Shown here in pieces: positions 6,844 to 15,580 of a DNA stretch of 21,318 nucleotides. Below the pieces are notes generated by a model, which did not search any database, was not told the DNA's origin, and saw only the letters and a program-made list of their open reading frames with translations. Each line of letters opens with the position of its first letter. Position 1 is the first letter of the stretch. Made by a program: the position numbers and the translations under genes. The stretch lies in contig JANPGC010000168.1 of the NCBI GenBank assembly GCA_031423755.1, forward strand, positions 1 through 21,318. Reading direction: 5' to 3'. This DNA comes from JANMEX01 sp031423755 (GTDB lineage: Bacteria > Pseudomonadota > Alphaproteobacteria > Rhizobiales > Rhizobiaceae).

Positions 6844-9800
6844 ATGACCAATCGTTACAGCATCTACGACCAACTCAACACCGGACGCCAGCGCAAGGCG
6901 GCATCGTCACTTGATGACCTTGAAGCGACTATTGGCGGTATTGAGGCAAGGCTGGACCGCATGCGCGGACGCTCAGACGCCAATCCCGCGAGTTATTCAG
7001 ACGAAATTGCCGACAGGATGCGCAAGCTCTCAAACGACGTGTCGGGTTTGAACCGGCAGGGCGCGACGCCGCGCGCGTCCAATGAGCGTCCAACCGGGGG
7101 CCGCGACATGGATAGAATTGTCCGGGATGTGGAGCGCGCTCGTATTGAAGAAGCTCAGCATACGCAAATGGCATCAGTCATGAACGAGTTGCAGCAGCTT
7201 CGGGGCGAAATGCGCCGACTGAACGCAAAGCCACAGGATGACTGGGGTCTGGCGCTAGGCAAGGAGATTGATTCGATCAAGCAAGGCATCGGCGCCTTGG
7301 CCCGCGAAGATACGCTACGCTCCGTTGAAACCCGCTGGTCACAGGCTGCGCAGGCAAGACCGGTTAATTTCTCGGACGATCCGGTGATCGAGTCTCTACT
7401 TGACCGTATTGATGGCATTCAAAATGCTGTCAACGGCCTGCCTCAGTCGCTTTCCATAACCAGCCTTGAAGAAAAGATCCGGATACTGGCGAGCGCCATT
7501 GACCAGATGTCGCGGCGAAATCCGGAAATTAACCCTGAGCAACTGATTCAGATCGAAGACCGGCTTGACGAAATATCTCGCGCCATCGTGGCGTCCTCCG
7601 TTTCAGTGCAGGCGGTTGGCAATGATAAACTGGCGTTTGAGCGGATCGAGGCGCGCCTTGGCTCGCTGAATGGCCGCATCGACGAATTGATGAACGCCGA
7701 ACCCGGGCAAGAAATCCAAGATCGCATCGGAAAACTTGCCGAACAGTTGGACATCATCGCTTCACACGCTGGCGCGCCGACCGAACAGATGGTCCGGATG
7801 GCGTCGCAAATGGAGATCATCGCCGACAAGCTGAACCAGCTCGACACACGCAATCAAGACACCAACGCGTTGGCGAAGGCGATGGAAGATCGGCTTTTCG
7901 AGATTGCGAGCCGCGTGGAGCTTTCACAGGCCGCAAACGGCCGGGAGAGCCGCACTATCCTTTCCGAACTGGAGCTCCGGCTGGAGGACATGGCGGCCAG
8001 GATGTCCGCGCCAGCGGCGTCTGATAACTCAGAGCATATCCTTGCGGCTGTCGAGCAGCGTTTCGCCGACCTGTCGCGGCAAATCCACACATCACAGCCG
8101 GACAACACGATTGACCCGGTTTTTGCAGAGAATGTGGAACGGCGGCTGGCCGAGATCACGCAGCGGCTGAATGTTTCAACTGCATCGGCACCTGTTGGCG
8201 ACCCCGACGCAATTGCGCGCCTGGAACGCCAGGTCAGCAATCTGTCTCAGCAACTGTCCGCGCCCCATTCGGATTCGCTTGCAATCAATGATTTGGCCCC
8301 GCGCCTTGAATCGATCGAGAAGAATCTTTCCAGCAACCATGAAACACTGCTCGCCGTCGCTCGCCAAGCGGCAGAAGACGCGCTGCGAAACGCCAAAATG
8401 ACTGGTGTCAGCGCGGCGGATTCGGAAGCGGTCTATCAGCTTGCAAATGACCTGAAATCGCTTGATGTTCTCGCCCGCAAGTCGGATGACCGCAACGCGA
8501 AGACATTCGAAGCTATTCATGACACGCTTCTGAAGATCGTTGATCGACTGGGTTCGCTCGAAAACTCGCCCCCGGCACAGGCGGCGGCCCCTGCAATTGG
8601 GGCCGGGTACATGGCAGAACAAACACTCAAGCCAGCGCCAACCATGCCTTCGACAAAACTGCACCTCGGCGAGTCTGCGCCATCCTTTGAGACTGACGAT
8701 TTCTCCGCCAATGATGGATTTGAAGACTTTGAGCCGGTTCCGGTCCGCAGCCCTGCGGAAGCGGCATTGGCAGCGGCCAACGCCGCCCGAGACATGGCAA
8801 ATTCACTCGAAATTTCCGGCAAAGCTGCCAAACCCAAGGGTAGTTTGCTTTCGGGCCTGACCAAAGCTCTGCGGCGCGAGGAACAGCCAGCAGTTGGCGA
8901 GCTTGCCGGATCCGCGCTCCCAAAAACTGAACCAATGATCTCGGCACCTGTGCAGTCGATTGAGGCGAACACTGCGATCGACCCAATATCCGGTGCACCA
9001 GACCTCAATGCGATCATGAAGCGTGTGCGAGATGAACGGCGTGGTCGCGAAGTTGGCAAACCCGAAGAGAGCGCCAAGAGCGATTTTCTAGCGGCAGCAA
9101 GACGGGCGGCGCAAGCAGCAGCGGCAGATGCCGAGATTTTGAAAAACAAAAATGCCAAGTCGGCCAAGACCGGGACGGGTGGATTGGCAGAGGTATTGCA
9201 GCGCCAACGCAAGCCTATCTTGATGGGTGCGCTTGCGATTATGCTGGCTTTGACCGGGTTGCAACTTGGCAAGGCATTCCTGAACGGCGACAAAGCTACC
9301 GTCACCTCAGATGTTGCGCCTGCGGCTGTAGTCGAGGAAGCCCCGCAAAACACCGATTTCGCTGAAGCCGCGAAGCCGGACGCGAGCATGATGGCAGAAG
9401 AGCCAAGCACACCGGCAGCCATGGCAACGGTTCCGGGGGCTGCAATGCCTGACAGCAACGTGCGTGTGATCGCGCCATTGGATACGCCGGGTGCCGCAAC
9501 TTCTGACGCTGCTTCCATAACGACCCCTGACACACAGCAGACCAGCGCAAACGTTGTGGCCGCACAGGTGGACCCCGCGCCTGCACAGCCAGAGATGGTT
9601 TCCAAGCCAAGTGAACCGGCGCCTGCCTCCGAGTTGACCAAAGGCGCCACCGATGCCATTCCCGCGGAAGCCGGACCCATCGCGTTGCGCGAAGCTGCCG
9701 GATCAGGCGATGCCAAGGCGTTGTTTGAAATTGGCAGCCGCTACGCTGATGGCCGTGGCGTAGCCAAGGACACAAAGAAAGCCGTGGAGTGGTACCAAAA

Positions 9801-10518
9801 GGCAGCCGACACCGGTTTTGCCCCGGCGCAATTCCGCCTGGGCAGCCTTTATGAAAAGGGCATAGGGGTCGAGCGTTCCGCTGAAAAAGCAAAGACACTT
9901 TACCAATTGGCCGCTGAACAGGGCAATGCCAGTGCCATGCACAATCTGGCAGTCCTGTTCGCCATGGGTGCAGCCGGGCCTGCCGACAATGACTCTGCAG
10001 CGAAGTGGTTTGTAAAGGCGGCGGAATTTGGGGTGAAGGACAGCCAGTACAATCTGGGAATCCTTGCCGCAAAGGGGCTTGGGGTGCCGCAAAACCTCGA
10101 AGATTCCTACAAATGGTTCGCCCTTGCTGCCAAAACTGGCGACAAGGACGCAGCTGCAAAGCGCGATGAAATCGCCAATGTGATGCGTCCAGAGCAACTG
10201 CAGAAAGCGCGGGCCACGACAGAATTGTGGAAGGCAAAGCCGCTGAATGCTGATGCGAATGCAGTGGAAGTGCCCGAGTCATGGAACGCCGACAGTGGCG
10301 CGACTGCAAGCACATCTCCCGTCGACATGGTCAAGGCGATCCGCAATATACAGATTATCCTGAACCAGAATGGTTACGACGCCGGGGCCAGCGACGGCAA
10401 AATGGGCGACAAGACAAAGAAGGCAATTGCTGCATATCAGAAGGCGAATGCTCTGCCAGTTACCGGCGACGTTGACGATGCTTTGGTCAAATCGCTGCTC
10501 AAGAAGGTCAAGACCTGA
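6844..10518 (+). CDS. podJ: PodJ-like polar localization protein (coiled coil, TM, SEL1, peptidoglycan-binding)
   Basis: A 1224-residue single-pass inner-membrane protein. Residues about 20-580 are charged, Ala/Gln-rich and mostly coiled coil, with recurring RLDEI/ERRLAEI-type heptads. Residues about 580-785 are Pro/Ala-rich linker. One membrane helix lies at about 791-811 (PILMGALAIMLALTGLQLGKAF), preceded by basic residues, so the N-terminal part is cytoplasmic. After a Pro/Ala/Thr-rich periplasmic linker come about four SEL1 repeats (955-1105, such as ALFEIGSRYADGRGVAKDTKKAVEWYQKAA) and a PG_binding_1 domain (1159-1223, IQIILNQNGYDAGASDGKMGDKTKKAIAAYQ). This order matches the PodJ/PodJL family, which marks a cell pole and recruits polar signalling and growth proteins in Caulobacter and Agrobacterium. 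The ATG is preceded by AGGCGAG. It is probably monocistronic, with a terminator-like hairpin 18 bases past the stop. Confidence 0.82.
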   Translation: MTNRYSIYDQLNTGRQRKAASSLDDLEATIGGIEARLDRMRGRSDANPASYSDEIADRMRKLSNDVSGLNRQGATPRASNERPTGGRDMDRIVRDVERARIEEAQHTQMASVMNELQQLRGEMRRLNAKPQDDWGLALGKEIDSIKQGIGALAREDTLRSVETRWSQAAQARPVNFSDDPVIESLLDRIDGIQNAVNGLPQSLSITSLEEKIRILASAIDQMSRRNPEINPEQLIQIEDRLDEISRAIVASSVSVQAVGNDKLAFERIEARLGSLNGRIDELMNAEPGQEIQDRIGKLAEQLDIIASHAGAPTEQMVRMASQMEIIADKLNQLDTRNQDTNALAKAMEDRLFEIASRVELSQAANGRESRTILSELELRLEDMAARMSAPAASDNSEHILAAVEQRFADLSRQIHTSQPDNTIDPVFAENVERRLAEITQRLNVSTASAPVGDPDAIARLERQVSNLSQQLSAPHSDSLAINDLAPRLESIEKNLSSNHETLLAVARQAAEDALRNAKMTGVSAADSEAVYQLANDLKSLDVLARKSDDRNAKTFEAIHDTLLKIVDRLGSLENSPPAQAAAPAIGAGYMAEQTLKPAPTMPSTKLHLGESAPSFETDDFSANDGFEDFEPVPVRSPAEAALAAANAARDMANSLEISGKAAKPKGSLLSGLTKALRREEQPAVGELAGSALPKTEPMISAPVQSIEANTAIDPISGAPDLNAIMKRVRDERRGREVGKPEESAKSDFLAAARRAAQAAAADAEILKNKNAKSAKTGTGGLAEVLQRQRKPILMGALAIMLALTGLQLGKAFLNGDKATVTSDVAPAAVVEEAPQNTDFAEAAKPDASMMAEEPSTPAAMATVPGAAMPDSNVRVIAPLDTPGAATSDAASITTPDTQQTSANVVAAQVDPAPAQPEMVSKPSEPAPASELTKGATDAIPAEAGPIALREAAGSGDAKALFEIGSRYADGRGVAKDTKKAVEWYQKAADTGFAPAQFRLGSLYEKGIGVERSAEKAKTLYQLAAEQGNASAMHNLAVLFAMGAAGPADNDSAAKWFVKAAEFGVKDSQYNLGILAAKGLGVPQNLEDSYKWFALAAKTGDKDAAAKRDEIANVMRPEQLQKARATTELWKAKPLNADANAVEVPESWNADSGATASTSPVDMVKAIRNIQIILNQNGYDAGASDGKMGDKTKKAIAAYQKANALPVTGDVDDALVKSLLKKVKT

Positions 10519-10535
10519 ATGCTGGCGAGATTGGG

Positions 10536-10575
10536 ACACCCTTTGGCGCGGGTGTTTGCTTAACCTTCATCTTTT
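10536..10575 (+). terminator. Possible terminator of the podJ-like gene
   Basis: ACACCC (10536-10541) and GGGTGT (10550-10555) form a 6-bp stem with an 8-base loop. It is followed by a T-rich but interrupted stretch to about 10575, and sits 18 bases after the stop codon. The stem is short, so termination may be partial. Confidence 0.45.
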
Positions 10576-10614
10576 CGACACATAATTCCGATTGGGACTG
10601 AGGCGGTCACACGC

Positions 10615-11574
10615 GTGGCCTCGATGCGGAATCGACATTTGGGAATCTACCTGCCGATAGCGGAGTTGTCCGTTAACCTGTTCACGCTGCTTGCCATCGG
10701 CGCTGCGGTCGGCTTCCTGTCGGGTATGTTCGGCGTCGGCGGGGGGTTTCTGATCACGCCGCTGCTGATTCTCTACAATATCCCACCTGCCATCGCGGTT
10801 GGCACAGGGGCCAATCAGGTTATTGCCACCTCGCTTTCCGGCGCGCTGGTGCATTACAAGCGGCGATCCATTGATTTCAAGCTTGGCGGCCTGCTGCTGG
10901 CTGGCGGCATTGTGGGGTCCAGCTTCGGCGCAATCGTGTTTTCGCTTCTGCGCCGCTATGGCCAGCTCGATCTGACGATTTCGCTGCTCTATGTCATGTT
11001 CCTCGGCATCATCGGCGGTCTTATGCTGGTTGAAAGCGTTGCCTCGATGCGCGCTGCGAAGGTCGAGCAGCTGGCAATTCCCACGACACCACCTGCTCCA
11101 TCTGGCTTGCAAACCCTGATCCACAGGCTGCCATGGAAAATGCGTTTCGAGGAGTCCAAGCTCTATATTTCAGCCATACCGGTGCTCGTTCTCGGGCTGT
11201 TCATCGGCTTCCTGTCCGCCATCATGGGTGTCGGCGGCGGGTTTATCATGGTTCCAGCCATGATTTATCTGTTGAAAGTGCCAACCAACGTCGTTGTTGG
11301 CACCTCGTTGTTCCAAATCATTTTTGTTTCGGCCTACACCACCTTCATCCATGCTACTGCCAATCATGCAGTCGACGTTGTGCTTGCTACATGCTTGATG
11401 GTCGGCGGTGTCATAGGAGCGCAGTATGGTGCCGATGTCGGGCAAAAGTTGAAGGGCGAACAGTTGCGCTCCCTTCTGGCGATGCTTGTGCTGGCTGTGG
11501 CGCTGCGAATCGCTTACGGGCTGTTCGTCACGCCGGACAGGATCTATACCATTGCGATCACGGGCGCGTCATGA
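10615..11574 (+). CDS. TauE/SafE (TSUP) family permease
   Basis: A 319-residue multi-spanning inner-membrane protein of the sulfite exporter TauE/SafE family, which moves sulfur-containing or other small organic anions. The internal duplication typical of the family is clear: GFLSGMFGVGGGFLITPLLI near residue 32 recurs as GFLSAIMGVGGGFIMVPAMI near residue 200, each followed by a P-(x)n-A/VGT segment (IPPAIAVGTGANQ and VPTNVVVGTSLFQ). About eight hydrophobic segments are visible. The GTG start at 10615 lies eight to eleven bases after GAGGCGG. An ATG at 10624 and a TTG at 10639, which would give MGIYLPIAEL, are alternatives. Its stop overlaps the start of the next gene (ATGA), so the two are translationally coupled. 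The substrate cannot be deduced from sequence. Confidence 0.85.
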   Translation: MASMRNRHLGIYLPIAELSVNLFTLLAIGAAVGFLSGMFGVGGGFLITPLLILYNIPPAIAVGTGANQVIATSLSGALVHYKRRSIDFKLGGLLLAGGIVGSSFGAIVFSLLRRYGQLDLTISLLYVMFLGIIGGLMLVESVASMRAAKVEQLAIPTTPPAPSGLQTLIHRLPWKMRFEESKLYISAIPVLVLGLFIGFLSAIMGVGGGFIMVPAMIYLLKVPTNVVVGTSLFQIIFVSAYTTFIHATANHAVDVVLATCLMVGGVIGAQYGADVGQKLKGEQLRSLLAMLVLAVALRIAYGLFVTPDRIYTIAITGAS

Positions 11575-12359
11575 AGCGCGCAACGTGTTTAACTTTGCTT
11601 GCCGGACTGGCGTCGTCGCTTTTCGCGCCCGTCGCCAGCGCGCAAAACGAATTGCCGCCAGAATCGCTGCAGATCGGCCTTTCCACCGATACGATCTCGA
11701 TCAGCTCCAATTTTGGCGGTACGGCACTGACGATTTTTGGAGCACTGGACGGCGCTGACCCGCTGATTCAGCGTCAGGGCCGATATGACCTTGTTGTGGT
11801 GCTTGAAGGCCCCGAAGTGCCGTTGGTCGTGCGCCGCAAGCAGAGGGTTTTCGGCATGTGGGTCAACACCGCATCCGCGAGCTTCGATCTCGCACCGCTG
11901 TCTTATATCGCAGCCTCCACTAGAAATCTGCAGGACATCACGGACAAGCAAACCTTCTCCAAACTGGCGCTGGGTGTTGCGGCGCTGAAGCTGGACTCGA
12001 ACGCGGACAAGACTGCGATCGCTGGCGAATTCTCTGAAGCTTACAAAACTCTTAACGCAGAAGCTGGCACCTATTCGGAGAGTGCGGGCAAAGTCGAATT
12101 CATTTCGCAAAACCTTTTTCGCGCAACGCTGCAATTGCCAGCTAGCGTACCAGTCGGCCAACACCAGGCACGGGCTTATTTATTTCGAAACGGCACGTTC
12201 ATCCGGGAAAGCTCTGCCGAGCTTGCCATTGTCAAGTCAGGCACAGAGCAGGCAATTTACCGCGCGGCGCAAGATCAGTCGATTTGGTACGGGTTCGCCG
12301 CTGTTGCGTTGGCGGTGGTTATAGGCTGGCTCGGAAATGCGATTTTCCGCAAAGGCTGA
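11571..12359 (+). CDS. Alph_Pro_TM (TIGR02186) family exported membrane protein
   Basis: A 262-residue protein with an N-terminal signal peptide (MKRATCLTLLAGLASSLFAPVASA, probable cleavage after residue 24 at ASA-QN). A periplasmic beta-rich domain follows (about 25-235), then a single C-terminal membrane helix (about 239-258, WYGFAAVALAVVIGWLGNAIF) and a basic cytoplasmic end, RKG. This matches the uncharacterised alphaproteobacterial family TIGR02186/PF09608. The ATG at 11571 overlaps the permease stop by four bases; the frame is open much further upstream, but only this start gives a signal peptide. The coupling suggests a periplasmic partner of the TauE-type permease, for example in substrate capture or complex assembly. 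No catalytic motif is visible and no biochemical role is established. Confidence 0.8.
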   Translation: MKRATCLTLLAGLASSLFAPVASAQNELPPESLQIGLSTDTISISSNFGGTALTIFGALDGADPLIQRQGRYDLVVVLEGPEVPLVVRRKQRVFGMWVNTASASFDLAPLSYIAASTRNLQDITDKQTFSKLALGVAALKLDSNADKTAIAGEFSEAYKTLNAEAGTYSESAGKVEFISQNLFRATLQLPASVPVGQHQARAYLFRNGTFIRESSAELAIVKSGTEQAIYRAAQDQSIWYGFAAVALAVVIGWLGNAIFRKG

Positions 12360-12368
12360 CTTTGTCCT

Positions 12369-13082
12369 TCAGCGCGTAAGTGCGGGCAGCGGCAAGGAAT
12401 AGATTTGCTGCTCGCCAATGACGTGAACCACTGTGGACTTTCGTTCGAACATCCCTTTGAAGGCATTATCGCGAATGTTGAGGCCGCCTGTGAAGCTTCC
12501 GAAGGCCGGGAGAATCATTCGTATTCCATCCGTCACAAAACAGCGCCGCTTCACTGCCCTGCCCCGGCCGACAACCGAAGCTGCGGGGTGCAGATGGCCT
12601 GCAATCTCGCCCGCATGATCAAGCGAACCGCCAGGAATGTGCACCAGACGAATCGCGCCTACTCCGAGTTCGGCGCATGAGTGCCCAGGAAGCAGATTCG
12701 ATTTTTCAGGGTCATGGTTGCCGGTAACCCAGAACGTGTCCTGCTTGGCGCATATTCCGCTCAATGAAGTCAATGTCTCATTGTCCAATCGCGCGGGACC
12801 GCCTGCATCGTGGAAACTATCACCCAGAAAGACGAGCATTTTAGGCTGATAGAAAGTCAGAACGGACGTTAGGGCCGCGAGCGTTTGACGCGTGTCATAG
12901 GGTGGCAGGAATATTCCGCGCCTTGCCCAAGAAGTCCCCTTTTCCAGATGCATGTCGGCGACGATCAGTATTTGGTCTTGAGGAAGGTAGAGTGCACCCG
13001 ACATATCAAGGACCGCAGCCATGTCAGCAATCTGGCAACCGGCCTGGAAGGGCGTCTCAAGCGGCATGGCCATAGGGTTCAT
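12369..13082 (-). CDS. pdeM: Ligase-associated DNA damage response endonuclease PdeM
   Basis: A 237-residue calcineurin-like metallophosphoesterase. The metal ligands are in family order: D43 and H45 in VADMHLEKG, D88 in LGDSFHD, N122 and H123 in TGNHD, and H163 and H165 in GHLHP. The DMHLEKG segment and the compact length are typical of the ligase-associated branch (TIGR04123), thought to process DNA ends for the linked ligase. Its ATG overlaps the helicase stop by four bases (ATGA), so the two are translationally coupled. It ends nine bases from the convergent Alph_Pro_TM gene with no visible terminator between them. Confidence 0.9.
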   Translation of the reverse strand: MNPMAMPLETPFQAGCQIADMAAVLDMSGALYLPQDQILIVADMHLEKGTSWARRGIFLPPYDTRQTLAALTSVLTFYQPKMLVFLGDSFHDAGGPARLDNETLTSLSGICAKQDTFWVTGNHDPEKSNLLPGHSCAELGVGAIRLVHIPGGSLDHAGEIAGHLHPAASVVGRGRAVKRRCFVTDGIRMILPAFGSFTGGLNIRDNAFKGMFERKSTVVHVIGEQQIYSLPLPALTR

Positions 13083-15580
13083 TTTTGACCACCTTGAGCG
13101 CCAAACATGCCTGCAGCCTCGCGCAGAATGTCCTCTTCCGCTTCGCCCTTGATACGTTCGCGACCGATCTCCAGCATGATTGGAATTGAGAGCGGTGAAG
13201 GGCGGTCCAGCGGCATGTGAGTGATTCGGTCCTTGATGCGCTTCAACATATCGCCGAGCCGGTGAATGTCGAGCAGCCCGGCGGCAGCATCGGCATATGC
13301 CGCGCGCAGCAAAATGTGGTCCGGCTCATGTGCGCGCAGAACATCGTAAATGAGGTCAGCGGAAACTGTGACCTGACGGCCTGACTTTTCCTTGCCTGGG
13401 TGGCGCTTTTCGATCAGCCCGGAGATCAGCGCGCAATTGCGGAAACTCCGCTTCATCATCCAGCTTTCGGCAAGCCAAGCATCGAGATCATCACCAAGCA
13501 TGTCTTCGTCAAACAATGCGGCGAGCGAAAGTTCGCCTGTTCTTGTCATCCTCCCCATATCGCGAAGGCCCCAGACACAGATGGAATAGTCGGTGGCGAC
13601 GAAGCCGAGCGGGCGGGCTCCTGCCCGCTCGAGCCTTCGCGTCAAGAGCATTCCAAGCGTCTGGTGAGCCAATCGGCCCTCAAACGGATAGGCAGCGAGA
13701 AAGTATCTGTCATCGCGCGGAAAGGTTTCCACCAGCATGCTGTCCGCCGTCGGCAACACAGATTTGTCGCGTTGTATCTCCAGCCAATCACGCACCTGGT
13801 CCGGTAACTTTCGCCATTCTTGCGGACTGGCCAGCATTTTGCGAACCGAGGCCGCGAGATAGGTGGAAAGGGGAAACTTGCCGCCTGCGTAAGCCGGGAT
13901 TTTGGCATCCTCGTCATAGGTCTTGGAGACGTAGCATTCGCTTTCACGGATACCCTCAAATCGCAAAACACCGCCGGCGAAGAAGAATGTGTCGCCGGGT
14001 GAAAGCATTTCCAGAAAGCTTTCTTCGACCTTGCCGAGCACTGGCCCGCCTGCCGACTTGATGCCCTTGCCCTGCCGCACGAGCCGAACGTTGAGAACCG
14101 GCGCTTCAATGATCGTGCCGACGTTCAGCCGATATTGCTTGGCAATCAGCGGGTTGGAAACGCGCCATTTGCCGTCTGGACTTTTCCGGATGCGTGCATA
14201 GCGCTCATAGACGCGCAAGGAGTAGCCGCCGGTGGCAACAAAATCGATCATCTTGTCGAAAGTATCGCGGTCCATGGATGAGTAAGGAAGCGCAGTCACG
14301 AACTCCCGGTAGAGACTATCCGCGTCAAACGGCTCGGCGCAGGCCATGCCCAGGATATGCTGCGCGAGCACATCCAGCGCGCCGGTGCCAACCGGCGGCG
14401 TGTCTTGCGCATGGACGTAGTTTGCATCAATGGCCGCTTGGCATTCGAGAACCTCGAAACAGTTGGCGGGCACCAGCATGGCCTTGCTCGGCTCGTCCAG
14501 CCGGTGGTTGGACCGACCTATGCGCTGCGCCAACCGGCTCGCGCCTTTGGGAGCGCCGACGTGGATGACGAGGTCAACATTGCCCCAGTCAATGCCCATA
14601 TCGAGCGTTGAAGTCGCCACAACGGCCCGCAACCTCTCCTCGGCCATTGCCTGCTCAACTTTGCGCCGCTGCGATGCGTCGAGTGAACCATGATGCAGGG
14701 CAATCGGAAGGGACTTGTCATTGTTGCGCCAGAGCTCCTGAAACAAGAGTTCGGCCTGACTGCGGGTATTGACGAACAGAAGTGTGGTCGAGTGCCTCGC
14801 GATCTCGTCGTAGATTTCGCCCATGGCATGGCGGGCAGAATGGCCCGCCCAAGGGATGCGTTCATTGGTCTTGAGGATCGAAATTTCCGGTGCTGCGCCT
14901 TCAGAGACCGACACCAGCTCAGCGTGCGAATTCTTGCCGGTTTGCGGCACAAGCCAGCGGCATAGTTCCAGCGGATCCGCCACGGTTGCAGAGAGGCCGA
15001 CGGCCCTTAAATTCGGGCGCAACGTGTTCAGCCGCGCCAAACCGAGCGACAGCAAATGCCCGCGCTTGGAGGTCACCAGAGAATGAAGCTCGTCAAGAAT
15101 GACAAATTCCAGATCGCCAAAAAAATCTGCCGCATCACGCGATGCCAAGAGCAATGCAAGCTGTTCCGGCGTTGTGAGCAAGATGTCCGGCGGCACAAGT
15201 TTCTGGCGCTGCCGCTTGTGCATCGGCGTGTCGCCGGTGCGGGTTTCGATATTGACCGGCAACCCCATTTCGGAGACCGGCTTTGCCAGATTTCGTTCTA
15301 TATCCACTGCCAAGGCTTTGAGTGGCGAGATATAGATTGTGTGGATGCCGCGCGGGCGATCCCCAAGCTTTTTCTTCGTCCGCCGTGACAGACTGACAAG
15401 TGTCGGCAGAAATCCGGCCAGCGTCTTGCCTGCGCCCGTTGGCGCAATGAGCAACGCGGATTTCCCTTCTTCCGCCTTTGCGAGCAGTCCCAACTGGTGT
15501 GCCCGCGGGGTCCACCCGCGCGCTGCAAACCAGCGCTGGAATGTTTCCGGCAACAGGTTATTGGCCGTGCTGTCAGCCAT
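13079..15580 (-). CDS. Ligase-associated DEXH-box helicase (Lhr-like)
   Basis: An 833-residue superfamily 2 helicase. Walker A is APTGAGKT (K52), the DEXH box is DELH at 163-166, motif III is LSAT near 197, and motif VI is QRIGR at 352-356. The winged-helix and Lhr-specific C-terminal regions follow. The protein has the length and signatures of the ligase-associated helicases (TIGR04121), which partner the ATP-dependent ligase, exonuclease and phosphoesterase in repair. I chose the ATG at 15580 (MADSTANNLLPETFQRWFAARGW) because family members begin just before this segment. A longer frame opens at 15646 but would overlap the upstream gene by more than 70 bases. The chosen start overlaps the methyltransferase stop by eight bases, so the three leftward genes probably share one mRNA. 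Confidence 0.9.
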   Translation of the reverse strand: MADSTANNLLPETFQRWFAARGWTPRAHQLGLLAKAEEGKSALLIAPTGAGKTLAGFLPTLVSLSRRTKKKLGDRPRGIHTIYISPLKALAVDIERNLAKPVSEMGLPVNIETRTGDTPMHKRQRQKLVPPDILLTTPEQLALLLASRDAADFFGDLEFVILDELHSLVTSKRGHLLSLGLARLNTLRPNLRAVGLSATVADPLELCRWLVPQTGKNSHAELVSVSEGAAPEISILKTNERIPWAGHSARHAMGEIYDEIARHSTTLLFVNTRSQAELLFQELWRNNDKSLPIALHHGSLDASQRRKVEQAMAEERLRAVVATSTLDMGIDWGNVDLVIHVGAPKGASRLAQRIGRSNHRLDEPSKAMLVPANCFEVLECQAAIDANYVHAQDTPPVGTGALDVLAQHILGMACAEPFDADSLYREFVTALPYSSMDRDTFDKMIDFVATGGYSLRVYERYARIRKSPDGKWRVSNPLIAKQYRLNVGTIIEAPVLNVRLVRQGKGIKSAGGPVLGKVEESFLEMLSPGDTFFFAGGVLRFEGIRESECYVSKTYDEDAKIPAYAGGKFPLSTYLAASVRKMLASPQEWRKLPDQVRDWLEIQRDKSVLPTADSMLVETFPRDDRYFLAAYPFEGRLAHQTLGMLLTRRLERAGARPLGFVATDYSICVWGLRDMGRMTRTGELSLAALFDEDMLGDDLDAWLAESWMMKRSFRNCALISGLIEKRHPGKEKSGRQVTVSADLIYDVLRAHEPDHILLRAAYADAAAGLLDIHRLGDMLKRIKDRITHMPLDRPSPLSIPIMLEIGRERIKGEAEEDILREAAGMFGAQGGQK

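Noticed and set aside
8517..9716. A 399-codon minus-strand open frame opposite the podJ-like gene.
   Set aside because: It is antisense to a Pro/Ala-rich coding region. The Ala/Ser-rich product and the GC-rich third positions of the real gene explain the missing stops.
11133..11570. An upstream extension of the Alph_Pro_TM frame through the permease gene.
   Set aside because: The extension is an out-of-frame shadow of the permease. Only the ATG at 11571 gives a signal peptide and the usual family N-terminus.
12360..12368. A possible shared bidirectional terminator between the convergent Alph_Pro_TM and pdeM genes.
   Set aside because: The gap is only nine bases and I could find no stem spanning it.
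14860..14925. The peptide SHAELVSVSEG inside the helicase resembles peptides encoded by palindromic repeats inserted into genes.
   Set aside because: The segment aligns naturally with the D/ELVxVxxGAAPEISIL stretch of this helicase family, with no length excess, so chance resemblance is the simpler explanation.
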